Shown here: positions 45,280-54,647 of the stretch, one piece after another
Position numbering within the stretch: the stretch's first letter is position 1
Layout of the letters: each line of letters starts with the position of its first letter
Assembly: GCA_963850195.1 (NCBI GenBank)
Contig: CAWKKD010000001.1
Span: forward strand, 62,001 to 126,000
Direction: 5' to 3'
Origin: Actinoallomurus sp963850195
GTDB taxonomy: Bacteria > Actinomycetota > Actinomycetes > Streptosporangiales > Streptosporangiaceae
Length of the DNA: 64,000 nt
The notes under the pieces: model-generated
Seen by the model: only the letters and a program-made list of their open reading frames with translations
Databases searched by the model: none
Told to the model about the DNA's origin: nothing
Translations under genes and position numbers: made by a program

Positions 45280-45936
45280 CTACGGGCCGACGATGTCCGC
45301 GTCGTGGGCGATCAGGCTTGCCTGGGTACGGTTCGCGCAACCCAGCTTGTCCAGCATGCGCGACACATAGCCCTTGATGGTCGCCTCCGAGAGGTAGAGC
45401 CGGGCCGCGATCTGGGCGTTCGACAGGCCCTCGCCGAGGCCGGTCAGGACCTCGACCTCGCGTTCGGTGAGCGAGCCGACGAGCTGACGGGCGCGGTCGC
45501 GGGCCGAGAGGCTGTCGGTGGAGACCGCGACCAGGCGGCGGGCGGCGGCCGGGGACAGCACGGTATGCCCGGCGGCGGCGACCTGGACGAGCCCGATCAG
45601 GTCCTCCGGCGGCGTGGACTTGACCAGGAACCCGGCGGCGCCGGCCCGCAGGGCGCGCAGGACGTACTGGTCGGCGTCGAAGGTCGTCAGCACGACCACG
45701 ACCGGCGGGTCGGGGAGGCGGCCGATGTGTTCGATCGCGGCGAGCCCGTCCATGCCCGGCATGCGCAGGTCCATGAGCACGACGTCCGGCCGGCTGCGGG
45801 TGACCGCGGCGACGCCGGCGGCACCGTCGTGCGCCTCGTCGACGACCTCGATGTCGGCGGACGAACCGAGGATCGTCTTCAGATGTGCGCAGACCATCGG
45901 CTCGTCGTCCACCACGACCACGCGGACCACACTCAC
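45280..45936 (-). CDS. NarL-type response regulator
   Basis: A 218-aa regulator with a receiver domain (VVVVDDEPMVCAHL, phosphoacceptor Asp56 in VVLMDLRMPGMDG, Lys in FLVKSTPP) and a C-terminal LuxR-type helix-turn-helix (LTEREVEVLTGLGEGLSN, then LYLSEATIKGYVSRMLDKLG). It pairs with the histidine kinase gene upstream, which overlaps its start. Targets may include the neighbouring ABC exporter, by proximity only. Confidence 0.93.
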   Translation of the reverse strand: MSVVRVVVVDDEPMVCAHLKTILGSSADIEVVDEAHDGAAGVAAVTRSRPDVVLMDLRMPGMDGLAAIEHIGRLPDPPVVVVLTTFDADQYVLRALRAGAAGFLVKSTPPEDLIGLVQVAAAGHTVLSPAAARRLVAVSTDSLSARDRARQLVGSLTEREVEVLTGLGEGLSNAQIAARLYLSEATIKGYVSRMLDKLGCANRTQASLIAHDADIVGP

Positions 45937-47126
45937 ACCGCCGTCGGTACGTACGCCGGCAGCGTGGCCTCGACGCCGAACCCACCGTCGGGTTCGGGTC
46001 CGACCTGGAGCGTGCCGTGGACGAGTTCGATGCGCCGTCGGAGGTTGGCGATGCCCAGGCCGGAGCCGGTACGGGCCAGGCCGCCGGGGCGGCCGGTCGG
46101 CGGTGTGTTGCGGATCGAGAGGCGTACCTGCGCGGTGCCGTACTCGACCCGTACGACCACCTCCGCGCCGGGCGCGTGCTTGCGCACGTTGGTCAGCGCC
46201 TCCCGTACGATCCGGTAGGCCGTGCGCCCGACCACGGGCGAGGCCAGCGTGGGGTCGCCGTCCTCGATCAGCTCAACGGGCGTCCCCACCGCGGCCGACT
46301 CCGCGACGAGCGCGGCGAAGTCCGACGCCGAGGGTGCCTCGTCGCCCTGCGGCGTGGTGTGCAGGATGCCGACCAGGTCGCGCAGCTCGTCCAGCGCCTG
46401 GCAGCCCGCCGCGCGCAGCTCTTCCGCCGCCTGCCGGGTGGCGTCGTCGGCGGCCGTCATCCGCAGCGCGCCGGCCTGTAGCACCATCAGGCTCACCCGG
46501 TGGGTGACGACGTCGTGCATCTCTCCGGCGAGCCGCGCGCGTTCTTCGGCGCGGGCCTGCTCGGCGAGCAGGTGGCGTTCGCGTTCGGCACGCTCGGCGC
46601 GTTCGGTCAGCGCGAGCACCAGCCGCCTCCGGGTGTCGAAGTACAGCGCGAGGAGCGGCCCGACGGCGGTGCGGAGCAGCCCGATCGTGATGATCGTGAT
46701 CGACGGCTCCCAGGCTCGCGCGACGATGACGGTGAAGACCGCGAGCGCGATGTACGCGGTGCGGCGGCGCTGCCGGTAGAAGACCGGCCCGTACGCCGCG
46801 AGCGTCGTCGCGAAGGGCGCCCAAACGGTCCCGTGGGGTGCCGGGTTGATCGCGCCGAACGGAGAGATCAGCAGCGTCACCGCGAGCGTGAAGGCGCCCA
46901 GGACGGCGAGGACGACGAGCGGCGCGCGGCGGCGGGCGGCCAGCGAGAGACAGGCGAGCGCCTGCACGCCCAGCATGACCCAGGCGAGTGTGCCGGGGTG
47001 TGCCGGCCACCACGTCGCGCCGACCAGCGTCGTCCCGGTGTCGAGCAGGACGAAGAAGACCGCGATCGCCACGTCCACCGCGAGACGGTGGCGGCGAAGC
47101 CACGATCCGTCAGTCATGCCGCTCAC
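45933..47126 (-). CDS. NarL-family sensor histidine kinase
   Basis: A 397-aa membrane kinase with four to six hydrophobic helices in the first ~165 residues and no large sensor domain. The HisKA_3 segment ERARLAGEMHDVVTHRVSL carries the phospho-His at about 204, and a C-terminal HATPase domain ends with SGLGIANLRRRIELVHGTL. Its stop overlaps the response regulator start (ATGA). The signal is unknown; intramembrane-type kinases with this layout often sense envelope or cell-wall stress. Confidence 0.92.
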   Translation of the reverse strand: MSGMTDGSWLRRHRLAVDVAIAVFFVLLDTGTTLVGATWWPAHPGTLAWVMLGVQALACLSLAARRRAPLVVLAVLGAFTLAVTLLISPFGAINPAPHGTVWAPFATTLAAYGPVFYRQRRRTAYIALAVFTVIVARAWEPSITIITIGLLRTAVGPLLALYFDTRRRLVLALTERAERAERERHLLAEQARAEERARLAGEMHDVVTHRVSLMVLQAGALRMTAADDATRQAAEELRAAGCQALDELRDLVGILHTTPQGDEAPSASDFAALVAESAAVGTPVELIEDGDPTLASPVVGRTAYRIVREALTNVRKHAPGAEVVVRVEYGTAQVRLSIRNTPPTGRPGGLARTGSGLGIANLRRRIELVHGTLQVGPEPDGGFGVEATLPAYVPTAV

Positions 47127-47264
47127 GGTATGTCATCCGAACGCGCGCGGGCCGGGCGCCGAAGCCGGACCCTACGAAAGTCGCATGACGTCCCGAACTT
47201 CGTCGTCCCGATGACCGACGCCTCGCCCTGCCGCGCGGCACACCGCACGGCGTGCAATGGGCGC

Positions 47265-47750
47265 ATGCAGACACCACAGCCGGGCCGGTACGCGATCGAC
47301 ACCGGCACCTCGACCGTACGGTTCCGTACCCGGCACATGTTCGGGCTCGGATCGGTGAGCGGATCGTTCACGATCCGCCGGGGGACGGTCGAGGTCGCCG
47401 AGCCGCCGAGCGTCCAGATGGAGATCGAGACGGCGAGCTTCCGTACCGGCAACGCGCAGCGCGACGAGAACGTACGGTCGGCGCGCCTCCTCGACGCCGA
47501 TCGGCACCCGGTGATGACGTTCGCCGCCGACGGACTGGACGGCCGGGTCCTCACCGGCACGCTGACGGTACGCGGCGTGGCCCGGCTGGTCGCGTTGCCG
47601 GTAGAGCTCGCCGAGGTGGCGCCGGGCGCGTTCACGGTCCGCGCTGCGATGCGCGTCGACCGGACCGTGTTCGGCGTGACCGCGTACCGCGGGCTGGCCG
47701 GGCGCCACCTCGACGTGTCGGTGGAGGTCCAGTGCGTACGGTCGTCGTGA
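47265..47750 (+). CDS. YceI family protein
   Basis: A 161-aa lipocalin-like protein. GRYAIDTGTSTVRFRTRHMFG at the N-terminus and RSARLLDADRHPVMTFAAD in the middle are the YceI pattern; the family binds isoprenoid-type lipids in characterised members. No signal peptide is visible, so it is probably cytoplasmic. The ATG at 47265 fits the conserved start. Its 3' end overlaps the ABC ATPase gene by 19 bases. Confidence 0.87.
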   Translation: MQTPQPGRYAIDTGTSTVRFRTRHMFGLGSVSGSFTIRRGTVEVAEPPSVQMEIETASFRTGNAQRDENVRSARLLDADRHPVMTFAADGLDGRVLTGTLTVRGVARLVALPVELAEVAPGAFTVRAAMRVDRTVFGVTAYRGLAGRHLDVSVEVQCVRSS

Positions 47751-48622
47751 AGGACCTGTGTAAGAGCTACGGCGCGGTGGAGGCCGTGCGCGGGGTGAGT
47801 TTCGACGTCGCGGACGGGGAGATCTTCGCGTTGCTCGGCCCGAACGGCGCGGGAAAGACCACCACGCTGGAGATCCTCGAGGGGTTCCGTGCCCGTGACG
47901 GCGGGCGGGTCGAGGTGCTCGGCGCCGACCCCGGCGAGCGTGCGCCGCGCGAGCAGGTCGGGCTGGTACTCCAGGACATCGCGGTCGAGCCGTACTTGAC
48001 GGTCCGCGAGACGGTCGCCCGCAACGCGGGCTACTACCCGGCGCCGCGCGACGTCGACGAGGTGATCGGGCTGGTCGGGCTCGCGGGACAGGAGCGGCGG
48101 AAGGTCAAGGCGCTCTCCGGTGGCCAGAAGCGCCGCCTGGACCTGGCACTGGGGATGATCGGCGACCCGCGCCTGCTGTTCCTGGACGAGCCGACGACCG
48201 GGTTCGACCCGAACGCCCGGCGGAGCGCGTGGAGCCTCGTACGCGATCTGCGCGACGCGGGGACCACGATCCTGCTCACCACGCATTACATGGACGAGGC
48301 CCAGGCGCTGGCCGACCGGGTCGCGGTGATCTCGGCGGGCCGGATCGTGGCCGAGGGGACGCCGTCGACGGTCGGTGGGCGCGACACCGCGCGGACGCGG
48401 ATCCGCTTCGCGCTGCCCGACGGGTGCGCGATCGCGGACCTGCCGGTCGCCGCGGTTCCGGGCGAGGGCCTGGTCACGGTGGAGACCGCCGAGCCGACCG
48501 GGACGCTGCACGGGCTGACCGACTGGGCGCTGCGGCGCGGCGTCGTGCTGGACCGGCTCACGGTCGACCGGCCGAGCCTGGAGGACGTCTACCTGAACCT
48601 GACCGGGAGGTCCGCGTCATGA
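47732..48622 (+). CDS. ABC-2 type exporter ATP-binding protein
   Basis: A 296-aa ATPase with Walker A LLGPNGAGKTTTLEILEGF, signature LSGGQKRRLDLALGM, Walker B LLFLDEPTTGFD and the switch TTHYMDEA. The C-terminal domain ends DRPSLEDVYLNLTGR, typical of drug/lipid ABC-2 exporters. The start is a GTG within the end of the YceI gene, with GGAGG upstream. The permease gene overlaps its stop. Confidence 0.93.
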   Translation: MRTVVVKDLCKSYGAVEAVRGVSFDVADGEIFALLGPNGAGKTTTLEILEGFRARDGGRVEVLGADPGERAPREQVGLVLQDIAVEPYLTVRETVARNAGYYPAPRDVDEVIGLVGLAGQERRKVKALSGGQKRRLDLALGMIGDPRLLFLDEPTTGFDPNARRSAWSLVRDLRDAGTTILLTTHYMDEAQALADRVAVISAGRIVAEGTPSTVGGRDTARTRIRFALPDGCAIADLPVAAVPGEGLVTVETAEPTGTLHGLTDWALRRGVVLDRLTVDRPSLEDVYLNLTGRSAS

Positions 48623-49368
48623 TGCTGTGGCACCAGGTCCGCTACGAGCAACTGTCGTTCTGGCGCAACCCGCAGAGCGCGTTCTTCACGTTCGTCTTCC
48701 CGGTCGTGATCATCACGGTCTTCGGGGCGATGTTCGGCGGCGGGGAGAAGAACGCGTACTTCTACGGGATGTCGGCCCTCGGGTACTACGTGCCGACGAT
48801 CGCCGCGATGTCCGTGCTGGGCTCCTGCTACAGCCAGCTCGCGATCGTGCTTTCGACGCGGCGCCAGAACGGGATCCTCAAGCGGGTACGCGCGACGCCG
48901 CTGCCTGCGTGGACGTACTTCCTCGGGCTGCTGGCGCACTGCGTCATGGTCAGCGTCGTGGACGTCGTGCTGATCGTCGGTGTCGGCCGGCTCTACGGCG
49001 TGCCGGTACCGGGCCTCGCGTCCTGGCCCGCGATCGCGCTGGCGCTCGTGCTCGGGGCGACGAGCTTCTGCGCGCTGGGCGTCGCGGTGGCGTCGCTGAT
49101 CCGCAACGCCGAGGCAGCGCCGTCGGTCGTCCAGGTCATCCTGTTCCCGCTCGTGTTCGTCTCCGGGACGTACCTCCCGATCCACTCCGGCGTGCTGAAC
49201 GACGTCTCCGGCGCCCTGCCGGTACGGCCGTTCAACCAGGCGCTGCTCGGCCCCTTCGCCGGGCACCCCGGCGTCGACTGGCGGGATCTCGGCGTGCTCC
49301 TCGCCTGGGGCGCGATCGGTACGGTCGTGGCCGTACGCCGGTTCCGGTGGGACCCCCGGCCCGAGTGA
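48619..49368 (+). CDS. ABC-2 type exporter permease
   Basis: A 249-aa permease with about six helices. YEQLSFWRNPQSAFFTFVFPV at the N-terminus, ILKRVRATPLPAWTYFLG and PLVFVSGTYLPIHSGVLNDV are ABC-2 membrane-domain hallmarks. ATGATG start with ATGA overlap on the ATPase stop, so the subunits are translationally coupled. The substrate is unknown. Confidence 0.92.
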   Translation: MMLWHQVRYEQLSFWRNPQSAFFTFVFPVVIITVFGAMFGGGEKNAYFYGMSALGYYVPTIAAMSVLGSCYSQLAIVLSTRRQNGILKRVRATPLPAWTYFLGLLAHCVMVSVVDVVLIVGVGRLYGVPVPGLASWPAIALALVLGATSFCALGVAVASLIRNAEAAPSVVQVILFPLVFVSGTYLPIHSGVLNDVSGALPVRPFNQALLGPFAGHPGVDWRDLGVLLAWGAIGTVVAVRRFRWDPRPE

Positions 49369-49369
49369 C

Positions 49370-49747
49370 TCAGGAGGAGTTCCAGCGCCCGTCGGCCTTG
49401 GCCGCCTCCGCCTGGGCGAGGCCGGCGGGGCGCATCCGGCCCTCGGCGGTGAGGCGCTCGGCCAGGTCCTTGTTGCTCGCGGACCAGTTCGACCGCGGAC
49501 GTCTCGGCTGGTAGCGCAGCACGTAGTAGTCCTCGTCGTAGCCGTGCATCTTCGAGTCGACCCAGCCGAAGCACATCGCGACCTCGAGGGCCTCAGAGAA
49601 GGCGACCGACGGGATGCCGCGCCCCTTCTTGGCGAACTTCACCCACAGCCCGGGCCGGTCCGCGTGATGGTGGTCGAGCCAGGACTCGAACGCCCCTGCG
49701 CTCTCGAACGCCAGGACGGGCCATCCGTCGGGCGGTTCCCAAGCCAT
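49370..49747 (-). CDS. YdeI/OmpD-associated family protein
   Basis: A 125-aa protein with the YdeI core: ESAGAFESWLDHHHADRPG, LWVKFAKKGRGIPSVAFSEA and CFGWVDSKMHGYDEDYYVLR, ending in a Lys/Ala-rich helix. The family is of uncertain function; some members are annotated as bacteriocin-protection proteins. The ATG start matches the conserved opening. It converges on the ABC permease with one base between the stops. Confidence 0.82.
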   Translation of the reverse strand: MAWEPPDGWPVLAFESAGAFESWLDHHHADRPGLWVKFAKKGRGIPSVAFSEALEVAMCFGWVDSKMHGYDEDYYVLRYQPRRPRSNWSASNKDLAERLTAEGRMRPAGLAQAEAAKADGRWNSS

Positions 49748-49831
49748 GACGAAGAGTCTGCCAGGTCGGAAGAGCCGTGGGGTGTCCGGTGTTGTGCAGA
49801 CCCGTCGAGTGTCACTGAGGGGAGAACGGCG

Positions 49832-50752
49832 ATGCCACAGGCGGTCAGGTTCGAGGAGTACGGCGGTGTCGAGGTCCTGCGGGTCGTCGAGGTGGAGCGG
49901 CCGGTGCCCGGGGCCGGGCAGGTACTGGTGCGGGTGAAGGCGGCGGGGATCAACCCGGGCGAGGCCTCGATCCGCAAGGGGGTCTTCGCGGAGCGGTGGC
50001 CGGCGACGTTCCCGTCCGGGCAGGGCAGCGACCTGGCCGGTGTGGTCGAGGAGGCCGGTACGGGCGTCGACGGGTTCGCGGCCGGGGACGAGGTGGTCGG
50101 GTTCACCCACGACCGGGCGAGCCAGGCCGAGCTCGTGGTCGTGGACGCCGGTGACCTGACGCCCCGCCCGGCGTCGGTGCCGTGGGAGGTCGCGGGCGGG
50201 CTGTTCGTCGCGGGCACGACGGCGTACGCGGCGGTGCGGGCGGTCGCCCTCGCCAAGGGCGACACGGTCGTGGTGTCGGGGGCGGCCGGGGGGGTGGGTT
50301 CGCTCGCCGTCCAGCTCGCGCGCCACACCGGAGCCACGGTGATCGGGATCGCGAGCGAGGCCAACCACGCGTGGCTCGAGGGCCACGGCGTCGTGCCGGT
50401 CGCGTACGGCGACGGGGTCGCCGACCGGGTGCGCGCGGCGTCCGGCGGCCGGGTCGACGCGTTCATCGACACGTTCGGCTCCGGCTACGTGAAGATGGCC
50501 CTTGACCTGGGCGTACGCCCCGATCGGATCGACACGATCATCGACTTCCCCGCCGTGGAGAAGTACGGGGTGAAGGCGGAGGGCAACATCGACGCGGCGA
50601 GCGCGGACGTGCTCGCCGAGCTGCTCCAGGCGGTCGCGGACGGGCGCCTCGAGGTGCCGGTCGCCGGGACGTACCCGCTGTCGGAGGTGCGCGAGGCGTA
50701 CCGGAAGCTGGAGCAGCGCCATACCCGCGGCAAGATCGTCCTGATTCCCTAG
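49832..50752 (+). CDS. Zinc-independent NADP-dependent oxidoreductase (MDR, quinone-reductase type)
   Basis: A 306-aa medium-chain dehydrogenase/reductase: catalytic domain with FEEYGGVEVLRVVEVERP and VRVKAAGINPGEASIRKG, nucleotide-binding motif SGAAGGVGSLAVQLAR, and the closing RKLEQRHTRGKIVLIP. No zinc-ligand Cys motifs are present, so it is a quinone oxidoreductase-like enzyme. GAGGGGAG precedes the ATG. About 240 bp with no assigned gene follow. Confidence 0.9.
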   Translation: MPQAVRFEEYGGVEVLRVVEVERPVPGAGQVLVRVKAAGINPGEASIRKGVFAERWPATFPSGQGSDLAGVVEEAGTGVDGFAAGDEVVGFTHDRASQAELVVVDAGDLTPRPASVPWEVAGGLFVAGTTAYAAVRAVALAKGDTVVVSGAAGGVGSLAVQLARHTGATVIGIASEANHAWLEGHGVVPVAYGDGVADRVRAASGGRVDAFIDTFGSGYVKMALDLGVRPDRIDTIIDFPAVEKYGVKAEGNIDAASADVLAELLQAVADGRLEVPVAGTYPLSEVREAYRKLEQRHTRGKIVLIP

Positions 50753-50993
50753 TCCACGTCGGTGAGCGGGTGCGGGCGTGCTTCAGCTCGAAGAAGCCGT
50801 CCGTGCCCGTCACGAGCAGCACGCCGTCCCAGAGGCGGCCGGCCTGGTGTTGGCCGGCGACCGACGACAACGCGGCGAGGCGTCGCCCGGGTGCCGCGCA
50901 GTAGGGCATGGGGTTCCCAACAGTCTCTGCGGCATGTCGGCCAAGACCCACCGGACATGCCCTAGGCTCCCGCCTGCGGGAAGGGAGACGCGA

Positions 50994-52550
50994 GTGCCGG
51001 AGCCTGCCGTCGTCGAGGTGCCCCAGTGGCAGGGGTCGTCCTCGGCCACCGCCCACCGGCTGCGCGCGGGCGCGGGGCTGCTCGCCGGCCTCGTCGGCGC
51101 CGCACACCGCGACCGGATCGAGGTCGGCAACGACACGGGTACGCCCGCGCTGGCCGCGATCCTCGCACGTACCCGCCAGGCGCTGCGCCGCGCGCACGGC
51201 AGGTTCACGGTCACGGTCGGCGGCGACTGCGGCGTCGAACTCGCGCCGATCAGCGAGGCCCTGCGCCGCCACGGCGACCGGCTGACGGTGGTCTGGTTCG
51301 ACGCGCACGGTGACCTCAACACCCCTGACTCGTCGCCGTCGGGCGCGTTCCACGGGATGGTGCTGCGCACGCTGCTGGGCGAGGGGCCCGCGGAGCTGGT
51401 GCCGGACCGGTCGCTGCGGCCCGCGCAGGTCGTCCTCGCCGGCGTACGTGCCCTGGACCCGGCCGAGCGCGAGCACGCCGCGAAGGCCGGCATCCCCATC
51501 GTCGCCGACCCGCCCGCGCTGGTCGACGCGGTGGCCGGCGCGGGCGCCGTCTACGTCCACGTCGACCTCGACGTCCTCGACCCCGAGGTCTTCGGGTCCG
51601 TCGGCGTGCCAGAGCCCGGCGGGCTGACCACCGAGCGGCTCACCGCGATGGTCGCCGCCCTCGCCGAACGCCACGAGATCGCCGGACTCGGCGTCACCGA
51701 GTACGAACCCGCGCGGCCACAGGACCAGGACACGCTCGCCGGGCTGGTCCCCGGCCTCGTGGACCTGTGCCGGAACTCGGTCGTCCGGCAGGTCGAACGC
51801 CGTGCGATCGCGGCCTGGCCCGCCGAGGTGGCCGAAGAGCGCGGCGGCTGGCTGCTGCGGCACACCCCCGGCGTACGCCGGCGCCGCTCGAACTCCGCCG
51901 TGCCGCCGGCCGGTCCGCCGTCGGAGCCGGCGATCGAGGAGCTGGAGGCGTTCTACGGCGAGCGCGGCCGTCCCGTGCTCGTACAGGTCGGGCCGGACGA
52001 GACGCACCGTGACCTTGACACGCTCCTCGCCGCGCGCGGCTACCGGGTCGACGCGCCCACGATGGTGCTCACGGCGTTCACCGCCGACGTCATCGCCGCG
52101 ACGCGTGAGGCGGACGCCGACCTCGCCGAGCGTCCGGACGCGTGGGTGGACGTCTTCGCCGAACTCGACGAGCACGACGACAGCGCGCAGGTCGGCCAGA
52201 AGGTGATCTCCCGGATCGCCGCGCCGGCGGCGTTCGTGACCGTGCCGGACGGCGGTCGTGCGTTCGGCATGGGGATCTTCGCCGCCGACGGGGAGTGGGC
52301 GGGCGCCTTCGCGATGGCGACCCGGCCGGACCGGCGCCGCCAGGGCGTCGCGGAGGCCGTGCTGGGCGCCGGGGCCCGGTGGGCGGCGCGCGCCGGGGCG
52401 CACCGCCTGTACCTCCAGGTCGAACGCGATAACGCACCGGCGCGCTCACTCTACGAACGCGCCGGCTTCACCTGGTCACACGGGTACCACTTCCGGATCC
52501 GCGATCAACGTCCCGCGCGGTCCGGCGATCCCGCCTCGACCCAGCGGTAG
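50994..52550 (+). CDS. Fusion of an arginase-family domain and a GNAT acetyltransferase
   Basis: A 518-aa protein. Residues ~1-285 form an arginase/agmatinase-like domain: FTVTVGGDCGVE (Cys where arginases have a metal-binding His), VVWFDAHGDLNTPDSSPSGA followed by FHGM, and VHVDLDVLDPEVFGSVG, which keep the Asp metal ligands. From RRRSNSAVPPAGPP (~300) on it is a GNAT domain like actinobacterial Rv0428c-type acetyltransferases, with ATRPDRRRQGVAEAVLGAGA as acetyl-CoA motif. The start is GTG with GGGAAGGGAG upstream. No stop or frame change separates the halves. It converges on and overlaps the epimerase gene by 46 bases. Confidence 0.82.
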   Translation: MPEPAVVEVPQWQGSSSATAHRLRAGAGLLAGLVGAAHRDRIEVGNDTGTPALAAILARTRQALRRAHGRFTVTVGGDCGVELAPISEALRRHGDRLTVVWFDAHGDLNTPDSSPSGAFHGMVLRTLLGEGPAELVPDRSLRPAQVVLAGVRALDPAEREHAAKAGIPIVADPPALVDAVAGAGAVYVHVDLDVLDPEVFGSVGVPEPGGLTTERLTAMVAALAERHEIAGLGVTEYEPARPQDQDTLAGLVPGLVDLCRNSVVRQVERRAIAAWPAEVAEERGGWLLRHTPGVRRRRSNSAVPPAGPPSEPAIEELEAFYGERGRPVLVQVGPDETHRDLDTLLAARGYRVDAPTMVLTAFTADVIAATREADADLAERPDAWVDVFAELDEHDDSAQVGQKVISRIAAPAAFVTVPDGGRAFGMGIFAADGEWAGAFAMATRPDRRRQGVAEAVLGAGARWAARAGAHRLYLQVERDNAPARSLYERAGFTWSHGYHFRIRDQRPARSGDPASTQR

Positions 52551-53443
52551 GTCTCGGCGATGCCGTCGGCCAGGTCGGTTCGCGGCGACCAGCCCAGGAC
52601 GCGCTGAGCGCTTTCGGGGTTGAGCGCGCTGCGGCGCACCTCGCCCGCCCGTGGGTCCGCGAAGATCGGGTCCATGGCCTTGCCCGAGGCCCGGCCGACC
52701 AGGTCGACGAGGCCGCGCACGGTGGTCTCGCGGCCCGTACCGATGTTCCAGATGCCGGCCCGCTCGGTGCGCGACGCCGCGAGGAACGCCTCCGCGACGT
52801 CACTGACGTACACGTAGTCGCGGGTCCCCTGGCCGTCACCGAAGATCGTCAGTCGCTCGCCGCGTGTCGTACGGCCGCAGAAGATGCCGACCACGCCGGC
52901 CTCCCCGGCCGGGTCCTGGCGCGGGCCGTAGACGTTGGCGAGGCGCAGTGCGGAGTGCGTGGTGCCGTACAGGCGGTTGTAGAGGCCGAGGTAGTGCTCC
53001 GCGCACAGCTTCGCGGTGCCGTAGGGGGCCTCGGGCGCCGCGAGGTCGCCCTCCGAGGACGGAACCGGCGCCTCGGTCCCGTAGATCGCGCCACCGGTGC
53101 TGGCGAAGAGCACCCGCGCGCCGACGGAGCGCGCCGCGTCCAGCACGTTGATCGTGCCGATGACGTTGACCGCGGCGTCGTCGGCGGGCGACGCCACCGA
53201 GACCCGTACGTCGATCTGGGCCGCGAGGTGGCAGATCAGGTCCGGCCGCACCGCCTCGACGACGTTACGCAGCGCCTCGACCTCGATGATGCAGGCCTTG
53301 TGCACCGCGACCGACGGGTCGAGGCGGCCGGGGCGCCCGCGCGACATGTCGTCGAGCACGCTCACCTCGTCGCCGTTCGCCAGGAAGACGTCGGTGAGGT
53401 GTGAGCCGATGAAGCCGGCGCCGCCGGTCACGAGGATGCGCAT
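52505..53443 (-). CDS. NAD-dependent epimerase/dehydratase (UDP-glucose 4-epimerase-like)
   Basis: An extended SDR of 312 aa: Rossmann motif ILVTGGAGFIGSHLTDVFL, DICHLAAQ-type strand (DLICHLAAQIDVRVS), catalytic Ser region FASTGGAIYG and YGTAK with Tyr and Lys. GTRDYVYVSDVAEAFL is typical of GalE-like sugar-nucleotide epimerases. The Met at 53443 is chosen because the domain begins there; an in-frame start nine codons upstream exists. Its 3' end overlaps the convergent arginase-GNAT gene. The substrate is unknown. Confidence 0.88.
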   Translation of the reverse strand: MRILVTGGAGFIGSHLTDVFLANGDEVSVLDDMSRGRPGRLDPSVAVHKACIIEVEALRNVVEAVRPDLICHLAAQIDVRVSVASPADDAAVNVIGTINVLDAARSVGARVLFASTGGAIYGTEAPVPSSEGDLAAPEAPYGTAKLCAEHYLGLYNRLYGTTHSALRLANVYGPRQDPAGEAGVVGIFCGRTTRGERLTIFGDGQGTRDYVYVSDVAEAFLAASRTERAGIWNIGTGRETTVRGLVDLVGRASGKAMDPIFADPRAGEVRRSALNPESAQRVLGWSPRTDLADGIAETYRWVEAGSPDRAGR

Positions 53444-53687
53444 GCCGCGTAGCTTAATTGCCTGCTCCAAGCGTCTGTCCAGCGGGAGATCGCTGCAAAA
53501 GTCTGTGGCCCCGAGGACACGATGAAGGCTCGCGTAAGCCGCATCTTCCCAAAACTCGGCATCCTGGATCCCATGCGCACGGTAATCCTGGCGTCACAGG
53601 ACCGGGCTGATCCGCGCGGACCTCAGGGTGCCGCGAGGTGGCCACCGCCACTCGCGGCGTGTTCGGCACCAGAAAGGATCGACCGAG

Positions 53688-54647
53688 ATGAAGAAAGTCG
53701 CGGGCCGTTACGTCGGCGCGATCGGGCTCGGCTGCATGGGGATGAGCGCCGGGTATGCGGCCTCTGAGCGGAACGACCGTGAGTCGGTCGCGCTGATCAA
53801 AGAGGCCGTCGAGCTGGGCGTGACCTTCCTGGACACCAGCGACCTGTACGGCGTCGGGCACAACGAGCTGCTCGTCGGCCGCGCCCTCGACGACATCCGT
53901 GATCGGGTCGTCCTCTGTACGAAGGTCGGCCTCGTCGTCGACCCGGACTCCGGCAAGACCCTCCGCGACGGCTCTCCGAAGCACGTGCGCGAGGGGGTGG
54001 AGGCGAGCCTGCGGCGCCTCGGCACCGACGTCATCGACCTGTACTACCTCCACCGGGTCGACCCGGCGGTGCCGCTGGCCGAGACGTGGGGCGCGATGGC
54101 CGAGCTGGTGACCGAGGGCAAGGTCCGCCACCTGGGCCTGTCCGAGGTCGACGTCGAGCAGGCGGCGGAGGCGCACGCCATCCACCCGGTCGCCGCGATC
54201 CAGTCCGAGCTGTCGCTGTGGACCCGTGACCCCCTCGGCGGCGACGCCGACGGCCCCGGCGACGTCGTCGGGTGGTGCGCGGACAACGAGGCGGTCTTCG
54301 TACCGTTCTCGCCGCTCGGACGCGGGTTCCTGAGCGGTGTCATCACGGCGGCCGACTTCGAGGAGGGCGACTTCCGCGGGCGGCTGCCCCGCTTCCAGTA
54401 CGAGGCGTTCGAGCAGAACCTCCGCATCGTGGACGTCGTACGCAAGGTCGCCGCGCGGCTCGGCGCGACGCCCGCGCAGGTCGCCATCGCCTGGACCCTC
54501 ACGCACGGCGAGCACGTCGTCCCGATCCCCGGTACGAAGAAACGCCGCTACCTCCACGAGAACACCGTCGCGGCCGGGGTCGACCTCGCGCCGGAAGACC
54601 TCGCCGAGCTCGACGAGGTCCCTCCGGCGGTCGGTACGCGCTACTGA
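53688..54647 (+). CDS. Aldo/keto reductase
   Basis: A 319-aa (alpha/beta)8 oxidoreductase using NADPH. Catalytic tetrad regions: FLDTSDLYGVGHNE (Asp and Tyr), VVLCTKVGL (Lys) and DLYYLHRVDP (His). Cofactor segment near the end: VPIPGTKKRRYLHEN. The GLGCMGMSAGYA opening places it in the AKR13/YakC-like group. The ATG at 53688 has AGAAAGGA upstream. It converges on the serine hydrolase gene with a seven-base overlap. Confidence 0.92.
   Translation: MKKVAGRYVGAIGLGCMGMSAGYAASERNDRESVALIKEAVELGVTFLDTSDLYGVGHNELLVGRALDDIRDRVVLCTKVGLVVDPDSGKTLRDGSPKHVREGVEASLRRLGTDVIDLYYLHRVDPAVPLAETWGAMAELVTEGKVRHLGLSEVDVEQAAEAHAIHPVAAIQSELSLWTRDPLGGDADGPGDVVGWCADNEAVFVPFSPLGRGFLSGVITAADFEEGDFRGRLPRFQYEAFEQNLRIVDVVRKVAARLGATPAQVAIAWTLTHGEHVVPIPGTKKRRYLHENTVAAGVDLAPEDLAELDEVPPAVGTRY

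Noticed and set aside
50753..50993. Short leftward frame with DGVLLVTGTDGFFELKHART between the oxidoreductase and the arginase fusion
   Set aside because: It reads through neighbouring genes in a shadow frame, lacks a start signal, and I recognise no family; a decayed gene is possible but not supported.
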